Assembly (NCBI RefSeq): GCF_900172265.1 | Contig: NZ_FWFK01000003.1 | Location: 554,762 to 618,761, forward strand | Length of the DNA stretch: 64,000 bases | From: Roseivivax jejudonensis | GTDB lineage: Bacteria; Pseudomonadota; Alphaproteobacteria; Rhodobacterales; Rhodobacteraceae | Direction: 5' to 3' | Shown here: piece after piece, positions 48,084-57,115 of the stretch | Numbering within the stretch: the first letter of the stretch is position 1 | How the letters are laid out: every line of letters starts with the position of its first letter | Notes under the pieces: generated by a model | The model's database searches: none | What the model was told of the DNA's origin: nothing | Seen by the model: only the letters and a program-made list of their open reading frames with translations | Translations under genes and position numbers: made by a program

Positions 48084-48238
48084 GGCAGGCCCCCTGCGTC
48101 AGCGTTTCGGGCGCAGATGACGCAGGCGGGCGCATGCTGTCAACGCGGGCGCCGCACCGAACGGCGACGCGGCGATTGCAGCCGGCGGTGCGCCGCGGCT
48201 ATGACAGTCGGACAGAGCAGCGAGCCGTGAAAGCCCAC

Positions 48239-48679
48239 ATGCAGACGATCCTGATCCTGAACGGTCCGAACCTGAACCTCCTCGGCCGGCGCGAGCCCGA
48301 GATCTACGGCCATGAGACCCTCGCCGACGTGGAGGCGCGTTGCCGCGCGGTCTGTCCCGCGGGCGTGTCGATCGATTTGCGGCAATCGAACCACGAAGGC
48401 GTTCTGATCGACTGGATCCACGAGGCGCGCGAGAGTGCAACAGCCATCGTCATCAATCCCGGCGCATTCACGCACACGTCAATCGCGATCCTCGATGCAC
48501 TGAACGCCTTCGAGGGGCCGGTGATCGAGGTTCACGTGTCGAACGTGCATCGCCGCGAGGCCTTCCGCCACCATTCCTACGTGTCCGGCCGGGCCGACGG
48601 CGTCATCGCCGGGTTCGGGATCGAGGGGTACGAGGCCGCGACGCGGCGGATCTGCACGCTCATCGGCGCGGGCCACTAG
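48239..48679 (+). CDS. aroQ: 3-dehydroquinate dehydratase, type II
   Basis: A 146-residue shikimate-pathway enzyme, normally a dodecamer. [19 protein letters not shown] contains the catalytic Arg and Tyr, [18 protein letters not shown] the Asn and Ser region, and [20 protein letters not shown] the catalytic His. The ATG at 48239 gives the family N terminus; a GTG four codons earlier is possible. The stop overlaps the stop of the convergent tetR-type gene. Confidence 0.95.
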   Translation: MQTILILNGPNLNLLGRREPEIYGHETLADVEARCRAVCPAGVSIDLRQSNHEGVLIDWIHEARESATAIVINPGAFTHTSIAILDALNAFEGPVIEVHVSNVHRREAFRHHSYVSGRADGVIAGFGIEGYEAATRRICTLIGAGH

Positions 48680-49329
48680 CCCGCGGCGCCGAACCGGGCG
48701 CGGAACCGCGCGAGGTCCGCCTCGGACGGCGCCTCGCCGCAATAGACCTTCACGTAGCTCGGCACCCGCTCCAGCCGGGTCGCGAGGGTCTCGTCCGTCT
48801 GCAGTGCGATATAGCCGATCTGCACGAGGTATGCCGTGCGCGCGCGGGTATCGGCCTCCGCCCCGGTGAACCCCCAGCGCTCGAACAGCGCTCGGATCGC
48901 GCGCAGTCGCTCGATGTCGGCGGCATTGACCCGTTCGGTCACCGCCGCCGATCTGTGCGCCCAGCCGCGCACGGCAAGGTCGAGCCCGGGGTCGAAGCCG
49001 TCAGGGTCGAGAAACGCGCCGATCAGGTTCAGCATCGCTTCGGGTGCGGTCGCCGCGTAGGCGTTGCAGGCCGCCGCAAGACGACCAGTGTTTTGCGCCT
49101 CCCACGTCTCGAGCAGCGCGTCGAGCAACGCGGCGCGATCGCGGAAGAACCAGTAGAAACTGGTGCGAGACAGGCCGAGCCGCGCGGCGAGCGGCTGGAT
49201 CTTCACGGCGTCGAGGCCGCTCTCGACGAAGGCCGCGCGCGCGGTGTCGAGCCACAGCGCCCGGGAGCCGCGCCAGCCCGCCGCCCCGGCAGCCGCCCCG
49301 GCTGCGTCCCGTGTACCGCCCTCACCCAT
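48676..49329 (-). CDS. TetR family transcriptional regulator
   Basis: A 217-residue regulator. The N-terminal helix-turn-helix is seen in [25 protein letters not shown] followed by [18 protein letters not shown]; the C-terminal ligand domain is less conserved. It is divergent from the DgcA-like gene with a 141-base gap, so it most likely controls that gene and possibly the carrier beyond. A CACCGGTG palindrome overlaps a TTGACA box in that gap. Confidence 0.9.
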   Translation of the reverse strand: MGEGGTRDAAGAAAGAAGWRGSRALWLDTARAAFVESGLDAVKIQPLAARLGLSRTSFYWFFRDRAALLDALLETWEAQNTGRLAAACNAYAATAPEAMLNLIGAFLDPDGFDPGLDLAVRGWAHRSAAVTERVNAADIERLRAIRALFERWGFTGAEADTRARTAYLVQIGYIALQTDETLATRLERVPSYVKVYCGEAPSEADLARFRARFGAAG

Positions 49330-49393
49330 GCCCTGTCGCTAGGCCAATGGGCGCCGATGCGCCAGCAAAAAATAAACACTGCAGTCTCCAAAC

Positions 49394-49405
49394 TTGACAC
49401 CGGTG
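49394..49405 (+). promoter_or_regulatory. Possible -35 box with overlapping palindrome upstream of the DgcA-like gene
   Basis: TTGACA at 49394-49399 runs into the 8-base palindrome CACCGGTG (49398-49405), inside the divergent gap between the TetR regulator and the demethylase. An operator overlapping a -35 box would fit repression. No clear -10 box is seen, so this is weak. Confidence 0.35.
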
Positions 49406-49470
49406 AACATTTTGCGGAACGGATGTCGGCAGGCGCCCTGATCCGGGCGCCGAACCCGAGGAGCGCGCCC

Positions 49471-51510
49471 ATGTCCACCGATCCCCTTCTCCAGCCGTTT
49501 CGGCTGAAACACCTCGAACTGCGCAACCGTTTGATGATCTCGGCGCACGAGCCGTCGTATGCGGAGGACGGCATGCCGAAGGAGCGATATCGGGCCTATC
49601 ACGTTGAACGCGCGCGGGCCGGTCTGGCCCTGACGATGACCGCGGGCTCTGCCCTCGTCAGCCGCGACAGCCCGCCGGCCTTCAACAACATCCTCGCGTG
49701 GAAAGACGAAGTGGTCGGCTGGATGAAGGGGCTGACCGATGCGTGCCACGACGAGGGCTGCGCGGTGATGATCCAGCTCACCCATCTCGGGCGGCGCACC
49801 CGGTGGGACCGGGGCGATTGGCTGCCCACCGTGTCCGCCGGCCCGGAGCGCGAGCCGGCGCACCGCGCCTTTCCCAAGGTCGTCGAGGATTGGGACATCG
49901 AGCGTCTGACCGAGGACTACGCCGCGGCGGCCGAACGGATGCAGGCTGCCGGGCTCGACGGGATCGAGATCGAATCCTACGGGCACCTGATGGATGCGTT
50001 CTGGTCGCCGCGGCTGAACGCGCTCGACGGGCCGTATGGTGGACCGGATCTCGAGAACCGGATGCGCTTCACTTTCGACGTCCTGCGGGCGATCCGTGCG
50101 CGCGTCGGCCAGCAGTTCATCGTCGGGATGCGGTACTCCGCCGACGAAAGCGTCGCCGGGGGCATCACACGCGACGAGGGCCTCGAGATCTCGCGCCGCC
50201 TGCGCGACTCGGGGCTCGTCGATTTCCTGAACGTCATCCGCGGGCATATCGACACCGATGCCGGTCTGACCGACGTGATCCCGGTGCAGGGCATGGCGAG
50301 CGCGCCGCATCTCGACTTCGCCGGGGAGGTCCGGGCCGAAACGAGGCTTCCCACCTTCCACGCAGCCAAGATACAGGACATCGCCACGGCGCGGCACGCG
50401 GTCGCGAGCGGCAAGCTCGACATGGTCGGGATGACGCGCGCGCACATCGCCGACCCGCATATCGTCGAGAAGATCCGCGCCGGCACCGAGGACCGGATCC
50501 GCCCCTGCGTCGGCGCGAACTACTGCCTCGACCGGATCTACCAGGGCGGTGCCGCGCTTTGCCTGCACAATCCGGCCACGGGCCGCGAATTGAGCGAGCC
50601 GCACCGGATCGCACCCGCCGGGGTGTCGCGCCGCGTGGTGGTCATCGGTGCCGGTCCCGGAGGGCTCGAGGCGGCGCGGGTGGCGGCGGCGCGCGGGCAC
50701 GAGGTGACCGTGCACGAGGCCGCGTCCGACCCCGGGGGCCAGATCCGGCTGACCGCACGGACCCGTCGCCGCTCGGAGATGATGCAGATCGTCGACTGGC
50801 GCGTTGCCGAATGCGAACGCATGGGCGTGCAGTTTCGCTTCAACAGCTTTGCCGAGGCCGACACCGTGACGGAGGACGCGCCCGACGTGGTGATCGTCGC
50901 CACCGGCGGACTCGCGCATGCGGAACTGCCGGCGGGCGGCGACGAGCTCGTCGTGACCGCGTGGGACATCCTGTCGGGCGATGCGGCGCCCGGCCGCGAG
51001 GTTCTCATCTGGGACGACGCGGGGGACTACGCGGCGCTTCAGGCGGCCGAGGCGCTGGCCGAAGCCGGCGCGCGGGTCGAGCTCGTGACCCGCGACACAC
51101 AGCTGTCGTCCGAGGTGATGGCCATGTCGCTGACGCCGGCGCTGCGCAAGCTGCAGGCGCTGGACGTGACGGTGACGCTCGGGTGGCGGCTCGACGCGGT
51201 GGGGCGCGAGGGCAACGCGTTGCGCGCGACGCTGGGCACCGATTACGGACCGGCCACCCGCACCCGCGACGTGGATCAGGTGGTGGTGAACCAGGGCACA
51301 CGCCCGCTCGACGAGATCTACTTCGATCTTCGCCCGGCCTCGCGCAACCACGGCGCCGTCGATCACGAAGCGCTCGTGGCCGGTCATGCGCAGGACATCG
51401 TGCGCAATCCCGACGGCGCCTTCAGCCTCTTCCGGATCGGCGACGCGGTGGCGGCCCGCAACACGCACGCCGCGATCTACGATGCCCTGCGGTTGATGAA
51501 GGCGATCTGA
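49471..51510 (+). CDS. NADH:flavin oxidoreductase, DgcA-like (dimethylglycine demethylase type)
   Basis: A 679-residue two-part flavoprotein: an OYE/trimethylamine-dehydrogenase-like barrel (about 1-375) and a C-terminal NAD(P)/FAD Rossmann part (about 385-679; RVVVIGAGPGGLEAARVAAARG). The sequence closely follows DgcA, the dimethylglycine demethylase subunit (HEPSYAEDGMPKERYR, TAGSALVSRDSPPAF, MIQLTHLGRR, NVIRGHIDTDAGL). The iron-sulfur region CVGANYC...C holds three cysteines; the second cysteine of TMADH is Ala here. GAGGAG precedes the ATG. No dgcB is adjacent. A different N-methyl substrate such as stachydrine is possible. Confidence 0.88.
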   Translation: MSTDPLLQPFRLKHLELRNRLMISAHEPSYAEDGMPKERYRAYHVERARAGLALTMTAGSALVSRDSPPAFNNILAWKDEVVGWMKGLTDACHDEGCAVMIQLTHLGRRTRWDRGDWLPTVSAGPEREPAHRAFPKVVEDWDIERLTEDYAAAAERMQAAGLDGIEIESYGHLMDAFWSPRLNALDGPYGGPDLENRMRFTFDVLRAIRARVGQQFIVGMRYSADESVAGGITRDEGLEISRRLRDSGLVDFLNVIRGHIDTDAGLTDVIPVQGMASAPHLDFAGEVRAETRLPTFHAAKIQDIATARHAVASGKLDMVGMTRAHIADPHIVEKIRAGTEDRIRPCVGANYCLDRIYQGGAALCLHNPATGRELSEPHRIAPAGVSRRVVVIGAGPGGLEAARVAAARGHEVTVHEAASDPGGQIRLTARTRRRSEMMQIVDWRVAECERMGVQFRFNSFAEADTVTEDAPDVVIVATGGLAHAELPAGGDELVVTAWDILSGDAAPGREVLIWDDAGDYAALQAAEALAEAGARVELVTRDTQLSSEVMAMSLTPALRKLQALDVTVTLGWRLDAVGREGNALRATLGTDYGPATRTRDVDQVVVNQGTRPLDEIYFDLRPASRNHGAVDHEALVAGHAQDIVRNPDGAFSLFRIGDAVAARNTHAAIYDALRLMKAI

Positions 51511-51530
51511 CCGACGCGCCCCAAAGAAAC

Positions 51531-51557
51531 GGGGCCCCGCAGATCCTGCGGGGCCCC
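51531..51557 (-). terminator. Terminator between the DgcA-like and BCCT genes
   Basis: Perfect 12-base arms GGGGCCCCGCAG and CTGCGGGGCCCC around ATC. The minus strand continues GTTTCTTTG, so it best serves the BCCT gene, but as it lies between convergent genes it may work both ways. Confidence 0.8.
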
Positions 51558-51591
51558 GAGCGATGTGTTGTGCGGTGCGCGTCCGCGAAGC

Positions 51592-53238
51592 CTACCGCGG
51601 TTCGCTCGCCAGCGCCTTCAGCGTCGAGAAGCAGAGCACCAGCAGAACCACCGTGAAGATGATGCCGGTCGCGTTCACCATCGCCTGCAGCGCGGTAAGA
51701 CCGCCACCGATCAGCAGCACGATGGCCACGATGCCCTCCGTGGTCGCCCAGAAGACCCGCTGCGCGGTGGGCGCCTCGGTCTTGCCGCCGGCGGTGATCG
51801 TGTCGATCACGAGAGAGCCGGAGTCCGACGACGTGATGAAGAACACCAGCACGAGGATGATACCCAGCGTCGAGGTGACCATCGTCAGCGGCATGTCTCC
51901 GAACATCGCGAACATGGCGATCGAGTCGTTGTAGTTGGCGATGACGTTCTCGTAGACGCCGCTCTCTGTCCCCTGCTCGATCACGTGGGTGATGGCGGTG
52001 CCGCCGAACGTCGCCATCCAGAAAATCGACACCACGGTCGGGATCAGGATCACGCAGGTGATGAACTCGCGCACCGTGCGGCCCCGGCTGACGCGGGCGA
52101 TGAACATGCCCACGAACGGCGACCAGGAGATCCACCACGCCCAGTAGAACGAGGTCCAGCTCTCGCGGAAGCTGTCGTCGTCACGCCCGATCGGGTTGGA
52201 CAGCGGCACGACATCCCGGACATAGGTCGACAGACCGGTCCAGAAGTCGCTGAGGATCTGCATCGTCGGTCCGGCGAAGAACACGAACAGCAGAAGCACC
52301 GCGGCGAAGAACATGTTGATGTTCGACAGGAGCTTCACCCCGCCGTCGATCCCGCGAACCACCGACACGAGCGCCACGCACGTCACGCCGATGATGACGA
52401 TGATCTGTGTGTTGAGACCCTCGGGCAGTCCGAAGACGTAGTGCAGACCCGAACTTGCCTGCTGAGCGCCCAGGCCGAGCGATGTCGTCAGGCCGAAGAG
52501 TGTCGCGAATACCGCGATGATGTCGATGATGTGACCCGGCCAGCCCCAGACGCGATCGCCGAGGATCGGAAAGAACGCCGAACGGATCGAGAGCGGGAGC
52601 TGCTTGTTGTAGGTAAAGAGCGCCAGCGCCAGCGCGACCACCGCGTAGATCGACCAGGGGTGCAGACCCCAGTGGAAGATGGTCGCGGCGAGACCGTGCG
52701 CGCGGGCCTGCTCGACGAGATCGGCATTCACGCTGCCGTCCTCGTTCAGCGGGCCCTCGAGACCGAGCGGTCCCGACACCTGCATGTGATACACCGGTTC
52801 CAGAACGCCGAAGAACATGAGGCCGATGCCCATGCCCGCGGCGAAGAGCATCGCGAACCACGACAGGTAACCGAAGTCGGGCTCGGCCGCGGTGCCCCCG
52901 AGCCTGACGGCGCCGTAGGGGCTGACGATCAGCGCGAGGCAGAAGATGACGAAGATGTTGGCGGCCGACAGGAAGAACCAGTCGAACGTCGTGGTGACGA
53001 AGGTGAACAACCAGTTGAACACGGCCGACGCCTGATCCTGGAAGATCAGCGTGACGAGCACGAAGCCAAGCGTTGTCAGCGACGAGATCAGGAAGACCGG
53101 GTTGTGAATGTCGAAGACAAGCGGACCGATCGATGGGGTGATGTTGTCCTGACCGACCTCATAGGTCGTGTCGATCGTGTTGACCTCTCCGTCCGGTGAC
53201 GGAATGTCCAAGCCTTCGGACGACGATGTGTCCGTCAT
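51592..53238 (-). CDS. BCCT family betaine/choline/carnitine transporter
   Basis: A 548-residue carrier with twelve membrane segments that imports quaternary amines or DMSP. The TM3 glycine stretch AAGMGIGLMFFG is the form found in Na+-coupled betaine carriers, and FYWAWWISWSPFVGMFIARVSRGRTVREF is the TM8 tryptophan box. A charged N-terminal tail of about 45 residues precedes TM1. AGGAGGGA precedes the ATG at 53238. It is convergent with the DgcA-like gene. Uptake of glycine betaine or DMSP is the likeliest role. Confidence 0.93.
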   Translation of the reverse strand: MTDTSSSEGLDIPSPDGEVNTIDTTYEVGQDNITPSIGPLVFDIHNPVFLISSLTTLGFVLVTLIFQDQASAVFNWLFTFVTTTFDWFFLSAANIFVIFCLALIVSPYGAVRLGGTAAEPDFGYLSWFAMLFAAGMGIGLMFFGVLEPVYHMQVSGPLGLEGPLNEDGSVNADLVEQARAHGLAATIFHWGLHPWSIYAVVALALALFTYNKQLPLSIRSAFFPILGDRVWGWPGHIIDIIAVFATLFGLTTSLGLGAQQASSGLHYVFGLPEGLNTQIIVIIGVTCVALVSVVRGIDGGVKLLSNINMFFAAVLLLFVFFAGPTMQILSDFWTGLSTYVRDVVPLSNPIGRDDDSFRESWTSFYWAWWISWSPFVGMFIARVSRGRTVREFITCVILIPTVVSIFWMATFGGTAITHVIEQGTESGVYENVIANYNDSIAMFAMFGDMPLTMVTSTLGIILVLVFFITSSDSGSLVIDTITAGGKTEAPTAQRVFWATTEGIVAIVLLIGGGLTALQAMVNATGIIFTVVLLVLCFSTLKALASEPR

Positions 53239-53469
53239 TGGCAAGTCCCTCCTGTTGTTGCGGTTTCGGGTATCTTTGCACGAATGGCGAAGTAACGCGA
53301 GGGGCCGCCGAAACACCACCGCTTCGACGGACAAATGCCGCGTAGGCCGAAAAGAGCGCGGAACACGCTGTAATACTTCGTGAAAAAGAAACCGGGGTCG
53401 CTACGAAACCGCGTAGGTGGACGTGCGTTCGCGCGCGCGGAGACACTCCACGGACGGCGGCGGCCACCG

Positions 53470-54462
53470 TCAGCCGTTCACATCGACCACGACCCGACCG
53501 CGCACGCGGCCCTTCAGGATGTCGGCGCCCAGTGCCGGCAGGTCGTCGAGGGTGGCCGGATGAACCATCGCCTCGAGCTTCTCGAGCGGCAGGTCGCGGC
53601 CGATCCGCTCCCACGCGGCAAGCCGACTGTCGTAGGGCTGCATCACGCTGTCGATCCCGAGGAGGTTCACGCCGCGCAGCAGGAAGGGCACGACCTTCGC
53701 CGGAAGATCCGCGCCTCCCGCGAGGCCCACTGCAGCCACAGACGACCCGTATTTCATCTGGCCGAGAACGCGCGCCAGCATGGCGCCGCCCACCGCGTCG
53801 ATGCATCCGGCCCAGGTTTCGGCCTCGAGCGGCCGCTTCGTCGTCTCGGCCAGATCCTCTCGCGGGACGATCTGGGTCGCGCCGAGGTCGCGCAGGTAGT
53901 CCGCGCTTTCGGGGCGACCGGTGACGGCGGCGACTTCGTAGCCGAGCCGGCCGAGGATCGCGGTCGCGACCGATCCCACGCCGCCCGACGCGCCGGTGAC
54001 CAGAACCGGCCCCTGCCCCGGCGCGAGGCCATGCGCCTCGAGCGCCATGACGCCGAGCATTGCGGTAAAGCCGGCAGTGCCCACGGCCATCGCGGACCGG
54101 GTGTCGAGTCCTTCGGGGAGCGGCACGAGCCAATCGGCCTTTACACGCGCCTTCTGCGCATAGCCGCCCCAATGCGCCTCGCCGACGCGCCAACCGGTCA
54201 GCACCACGCGGTCGCCGGGCGCGTACCTGTCGTCGTTCGACGAGTCCACGGTTCCGGCAAAATCGATGCCAGGCACGTGCGGATAGCGGCGCACCAGCCC
54301 GCCGCCGGGCCCGATGCACAGGCCGTCCTTGTAATTGAGCGTGGAATATTCGACCGCGACGGTGACCTCGCCCTCGGGCAAATCGTCCTCGGAGATGTTC
54401 TTGACCTCCGCATGGGTCTGGCCGCTCTCCTCGTCCTTCTCGACTAACAGGGCCCGGATCAT
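53470..54462 (-). CDS. acuI: Acrylyl-CoA reductase AcuI (MDR superfamily)
   Basis: A 330-residue zinc-free medium-chain dehydrogenase/reductase of the YhdH/AcuI type, reducing acryloyl-CoA to propionyl-CoA with NADPH. YSTLNYKDGLCIGPGGGLVRRYPHVPGIDFAG and GDRVVLTGWRVGEAHWGGYAQ are nearly diagnostic (quoted in part for pattern), and VLVTGASGGVGSVATAILG is the cofactor motif. In marine relatives it detoxifies acrylate from DMSP and serves 3-hydroxypropionate use. No DMSP lyase or dmdA is in the window. GGGAGG precedes its ATG. Confidence 0.93.
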   Translation of the reverse strand: MIRALLVEKDEESGQTHAEVKNISEDDLPEGEVTVAVEYSTLNYKDGLCIGPGGGLVRRYPHVPGIDFAGTVDSSNDDRYAPGDRVVLTGWRVGEAHWGGYAQKARVKADWLVPLPEGLDTRSAMAVGTAGFTAMLGVMALEAHGLAPGQGPVLVTGASGGVGSVATAILGRLGYEVAAVTGRPESADYLRDLGATQIVPREDLAETTKRPLEAETWAGCIDAVGGAMLARVLGQMKYGSSVAAVGLAGGADLPAKVVPFLLRGVNLLGIDSVMQPYDSRLAAWERIGRDLPLEKLEAMVHPATLDDLPALGADILKGRVRGRVVVDVNG

Positions 54463-54533
54463 GCTGCCTCCCTCGCGCGGTTGTTACCCCGAAAGACCTA
54501 CCGCAGAGCTGAGCGAAGGCAACCCGAAGCGCG

Positions 54534-55049
54534 TCACAGCACGCGCGCGTCGTCCGGCATGAAGGCGAGATCGGAAACAGGGGCGCGCACCCCGGCCTGG
54601 CTGAGCATGGCGTGAACCTGTCCGCGATGGTGGGTCTGATGGTTGAACATGTGCATCACGCAGACCGCGCGCGGACGCTCGACAGTGCGCCCTTCGGCGC
54701 CGGAATACCATGACAGCATGCCGGTCAGCTCGACGCTGCGCAGCCGCTCTGACCACAGCACCATCTCCGCATCACGGCGAAAGCGCGCGATCTCCCATGC
54801 GTCCAGCGTCGCCGTGAGCGCGACACTCTCGGCGATGCCGCCGTCGGGCCGGGCTGTCCCGGCGAGCCGGGACAGCCACACGCCATCGGCCCAGAGCAGA
54901 TGGTTCAGCGTGGCGAAGATCGATCCGAAGAACGCGCCGCGATCGCGCATCAGGTCGTCGCGCGACAGCGCCCCGAGGGCGGACTTGAGCTGGCGGTTCT
55001 GCCAGGCGTTGTAGCGCGCCATCTGCACGCAATAGGCGGCATCGATCAT
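54534..55049 (-). CDS. DinB family protein
   Basis: A 171-residue four-helix-bundle protein of the DinB/YfiT superfamily. The metal-binding histidines are in FATLNHLLWADGVWLSRLAG and HMFNHQTHHRGQVHAMLSQAG, the family's triad. Members act as metal-dependent thiol or sugar transferases; the function of this one is unknown. The start MIDAAYCVQMARYNAWQN is at 55049. It lies 71 bases upstream of acuI on the same strand and may be cotranscribed. Confidence 0.9.
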   Translation of the reverse strand: MIDAAYCVQMARYNAWQNRQLKSALGALSRDDLMRDRGAFFGSIFATLNHLLWADGVWLSRLAGTARPDGGIAESVALTATLDAWEIARFRRDAEMVLWSERLRSVELTGMLSWYSGAEGRTVERPRAVCVMHMFNHQTHHRGQVHAMLSQAGVRAPVSDLAFMPDDARVL

Positions 55050-55337
55050 GGGCGGGGCTCTCCGGGCTTCGCAACGTCGACGAAGTTGGCCGAAGCGCCA
55101 CCGGCTGGCAATGCTGCTCCGGCAGCCCGCGCAAGGCAGGCTCACGCCGATAAGTGCGACGCTCGGCGATCAGGCTGACGTCGCTTGCCGGGTCGTCCGA
55201 AGCCGCGCTGTATCGCGCTGATGCCCGATGTCGGGACTGACGAGGAAACGAACGGCGCGGCTGCGCCTGCTGTGCGGTCTTGCAAGCGACGCAGCACCGA
55301 ACCCGCGCAAGTGTCGAGAGAATCCGCGCGCCCCCTC
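55050..55337. other. Intergenic region between the DinB gene and the ssrA promoter
   Basis: About 290 bases with no convincing gene. A minus-strand open frame here runs through the ssrA acceptor piece and is therefore rejected. Composition is less extreme than in coding DNA. I see no further RNA element. Confidence 0.5.
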
Positions 55338-55366
55338 TTTTCACGGGGCCGTGTCCCGACTATCTT
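55338..55366 (+). promoter_or_regulatory. Likely sigma70 promoter of ssrA
   Basis: TTTTCA (55338-55343) and TATCTT (55361-55366) are 17 bases apart, and the predicted start about seven bases later falls at the 5' end of the acceptor piece. Confidence 0.55.
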
Positions 55367-55369
55367 TGA

Positions 55370-55690
55370 ACTGTCTCGCAAGAGACTATGGGCATAAACG
55401 CGCTCGTAATAAGCGGATCGGACCCGGGGGCGGTACCCGGCGGCTCCACCAAACATCCCGTCGTTGGGGGATCATGGGGCCGAAACAGGATCGACGAACG
55501 TGTAAAGGGGTAGCTTTGTCCCGGTGAGATACCACCGTTATCGGTTCACTAAGCATAATTGCCAACGACAATCGTGCTCCGGTCGCTCTCGCCGCGTAAG
55601 CGGTGCGAAAGACCGAAATCTGAAGTCCAGTTCCTCTAGCAAGGGCTGGCGGGGTTCGCAGGCACCTGGCAACAGAAGCCTGCATTTCAT
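55370..55690 (+). ncRNA. ssrA: tmRNA, circularly permuted two-piece form, tag ANDNRAPVALAA
   Basis: The acceptor piece comes first: GTCTC-GCAA-GAGAC hairpin (55373-55386), T-arm-like CCGGG/CCCGG, then CGGCTCC and ACCA at 55441-55451. After a short linker the coding piece starts GGGGCCGAAACAGGATCGAC near 55476; GGGGCCG pairs with CGGCTCC, and ACGAACGTG (55494-55502) pairs with CGCGCTCGT (55399-55407). The resume codon GCC at 55561 opens the tag ANDNRAPVALAA, stop TAA at 55597-55599. A GCAGGC/GCCTGC hairpin (55658-55683) closes it. It rescues stalled ribosomes and marks chains for ClpXP. The ends are approximate. Confidence 0.93.
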
Positions 55691-55728
55691 CCCAGATGCG
55701 GACTTTTGTGCATGGCTGAACGGGCGTC

Positions 55729-57009
55729 ATGAATTCGTCGCAGCCCGCCGATAGCCGTGTGGCGATGCTCCAGCCGACCCTGCCCGACCTCGCGCGCGTG
55801 TTCCATCGCATCGGATGGTTGTCCTTCGGCGGGCCGGCGGCGCAGATCGCGCTGATGCATCGCGAATGCGTCGAAGAACGGCCGTGGCTGACAGAGCGGC
55901 AATATCTCAACGCGCTCAGCTTCTGCATGCTGCTGCCGGGCCCCGAGGCGATGCAGCTCGCGACCTATGCCGGCTGGCGTCTGCGCGGCATTCCCGGCGG
56001 TCTGATCGCCGGAGGGCTGTTCGTGGCTCCGGGCGCACTCGTGATCGCGGCACTGGCGCTGGCCTATGTCACGCTCGGCACGGCCCCCGGCGTCGATGCC
56101 GTGCTGCTGGGCGTGAAGGCCACAGTGATCGTTATCGTGGTGCAGGCGCTCTTCCGGCTCACGCGAAAGGGGCTGACCGGCGGCGCGATGGTGGCGCTCG
56201 CCGGCGCGGCCTTCGTGGCAATCTATGTGTTCTCGGTCCCGTTTCCCGCGATCGTCGCGGCCGCCGCGCTCTTCGGGTTCGTGACACGGCGCGAGACCAT
56301 GGATGGGCCGGCGCCCGAGGCCGTGCCCGCCCTGCCCTGGCGGACCATCGCGGTCTGGGCCGCGCTGTGGCTGCTGCCGCTGCCGATCCTGTGGCTGTCC
56401 GGCGCGACGCTCTTTTTCGATCTCGCGGCCTTCTTCGCAAAGCTCGCTGTGGTCACCTTCGGCGGCGCGTACGCGGTCTTGGCGTACATGTCCGACGTCG
56501 TGGTCGAGACGAACGGCTGGCTGTCGGCCGGCGAGATGATCGATGCGCTGGGCCTCGCCGAGACGACGCCGGGGCCGCTGATCCTGGTGACGCAGTTCGT
56601 CGGCATGCTCGCCGGCTTCGGGGCCGGCGGTATCGCTGCGGCGCTTGCGGCAGGGCTGCTGACGCTCTGGATGACCTTCGTGCCGTGCTTTCTGTGGATC
56701 TTCGCCTTCGCCGGCCACGTCGAATCGCTTCTTGCGCGGCCACGGCTGCAGGGTGCGCTGTCCGCGGTCACCGCGGCGGTCGTCGGGGTGATCCTCAATC
56801 TGTCGATCTGGTTCACCATCCACGTCCTCTTCGGCGAGGTGCGCCAGGTCGGCGCGCTGGAGGTGTCTCTGCCGGTGCCCGGAACGCTCGATTGGCGGGC
56901 CGTGGCGCTCACGGCGCTGGCCGCGACCATGATGATCGGGCTCGGGCGCGGCCCCGTCTTGACGCTTCTGGTGGCTGCTCTGGCGGGTGGCGCGCTGGGC
57001 CTGATCTGA
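55729..57009 (+). CDS. chrA: Chromate transporter ChrA (long form)
   Basis: A 426-residue membrane protein of the CHR family with two homologous halves, exporting chromate or a related oxyanion. The first half shows VFHRIGWLSFGGPAAQIALMHRE and CMLLPGPEAMQLATYAGWRL; the second LAVVTFGGAYAVLAYM and LGLAETTPGPLILVTQFVGM, so both CHR signatures are intact. About ten to thirteen membrane segments are visible. The ATG at 55729 has a poor ribosome site; an ATG at 55765 is an alternative. It lies just behind ssrA and may rely on read-through or its own promoter. Confidence 0.93.
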   Translation: MNSSQPADSRVAMLQPTLPDLARVFHRIGWLSFGGPAAQIALMHRECVEERPWLTERQYLNALSFCMLLPGPEAMQLATYAGWRLRGIPGGLIAGGLFVAPGALVIAALALAYVTLGTAPGVDAVLLGVKATVIVIVVQALFRLTRKGLTGGAMVALAGAAFVAIYVFSVPFPAIVAAAALFGFVTRRETMDGPAPEAVPALPWRTIAVWAALWLLPLPILWLSGATLFFDLAAFFAKLAVVTFGGAYAVLAYMSDVVVETNGWLSAGEMIDALGLAETTPGPLILVTQFVGMLAGFGAGGIAAALAAGLLTLWMTFVPCFLWIFAFAGHVESLLARPRLQGALSAVTAAVVGVILNLSIWFTIHVLFGEVRQVGALEVSLPVPGTLDWRAVALTALAATMMIGLGRGPVLTLLVAALAGGALGLI

Positions 57010-57115
57010 CGCGAAATCAGGCACAAGACCGGTGTCGCGGTTTTTCGGCGCGTGCCCTTTCATCTGGTGTCAGATGCAATATGCTGCCGGCACGCAACGG
57101 GAAGGGCGACAGGTC

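Noticed and set aside
55142..55456. A 104-codon minus-strand frame upstream of chrA
   Set aside because: It runs through the acceptor part of ssrA and has no ribosome site; the RNA gene explains the sequence.
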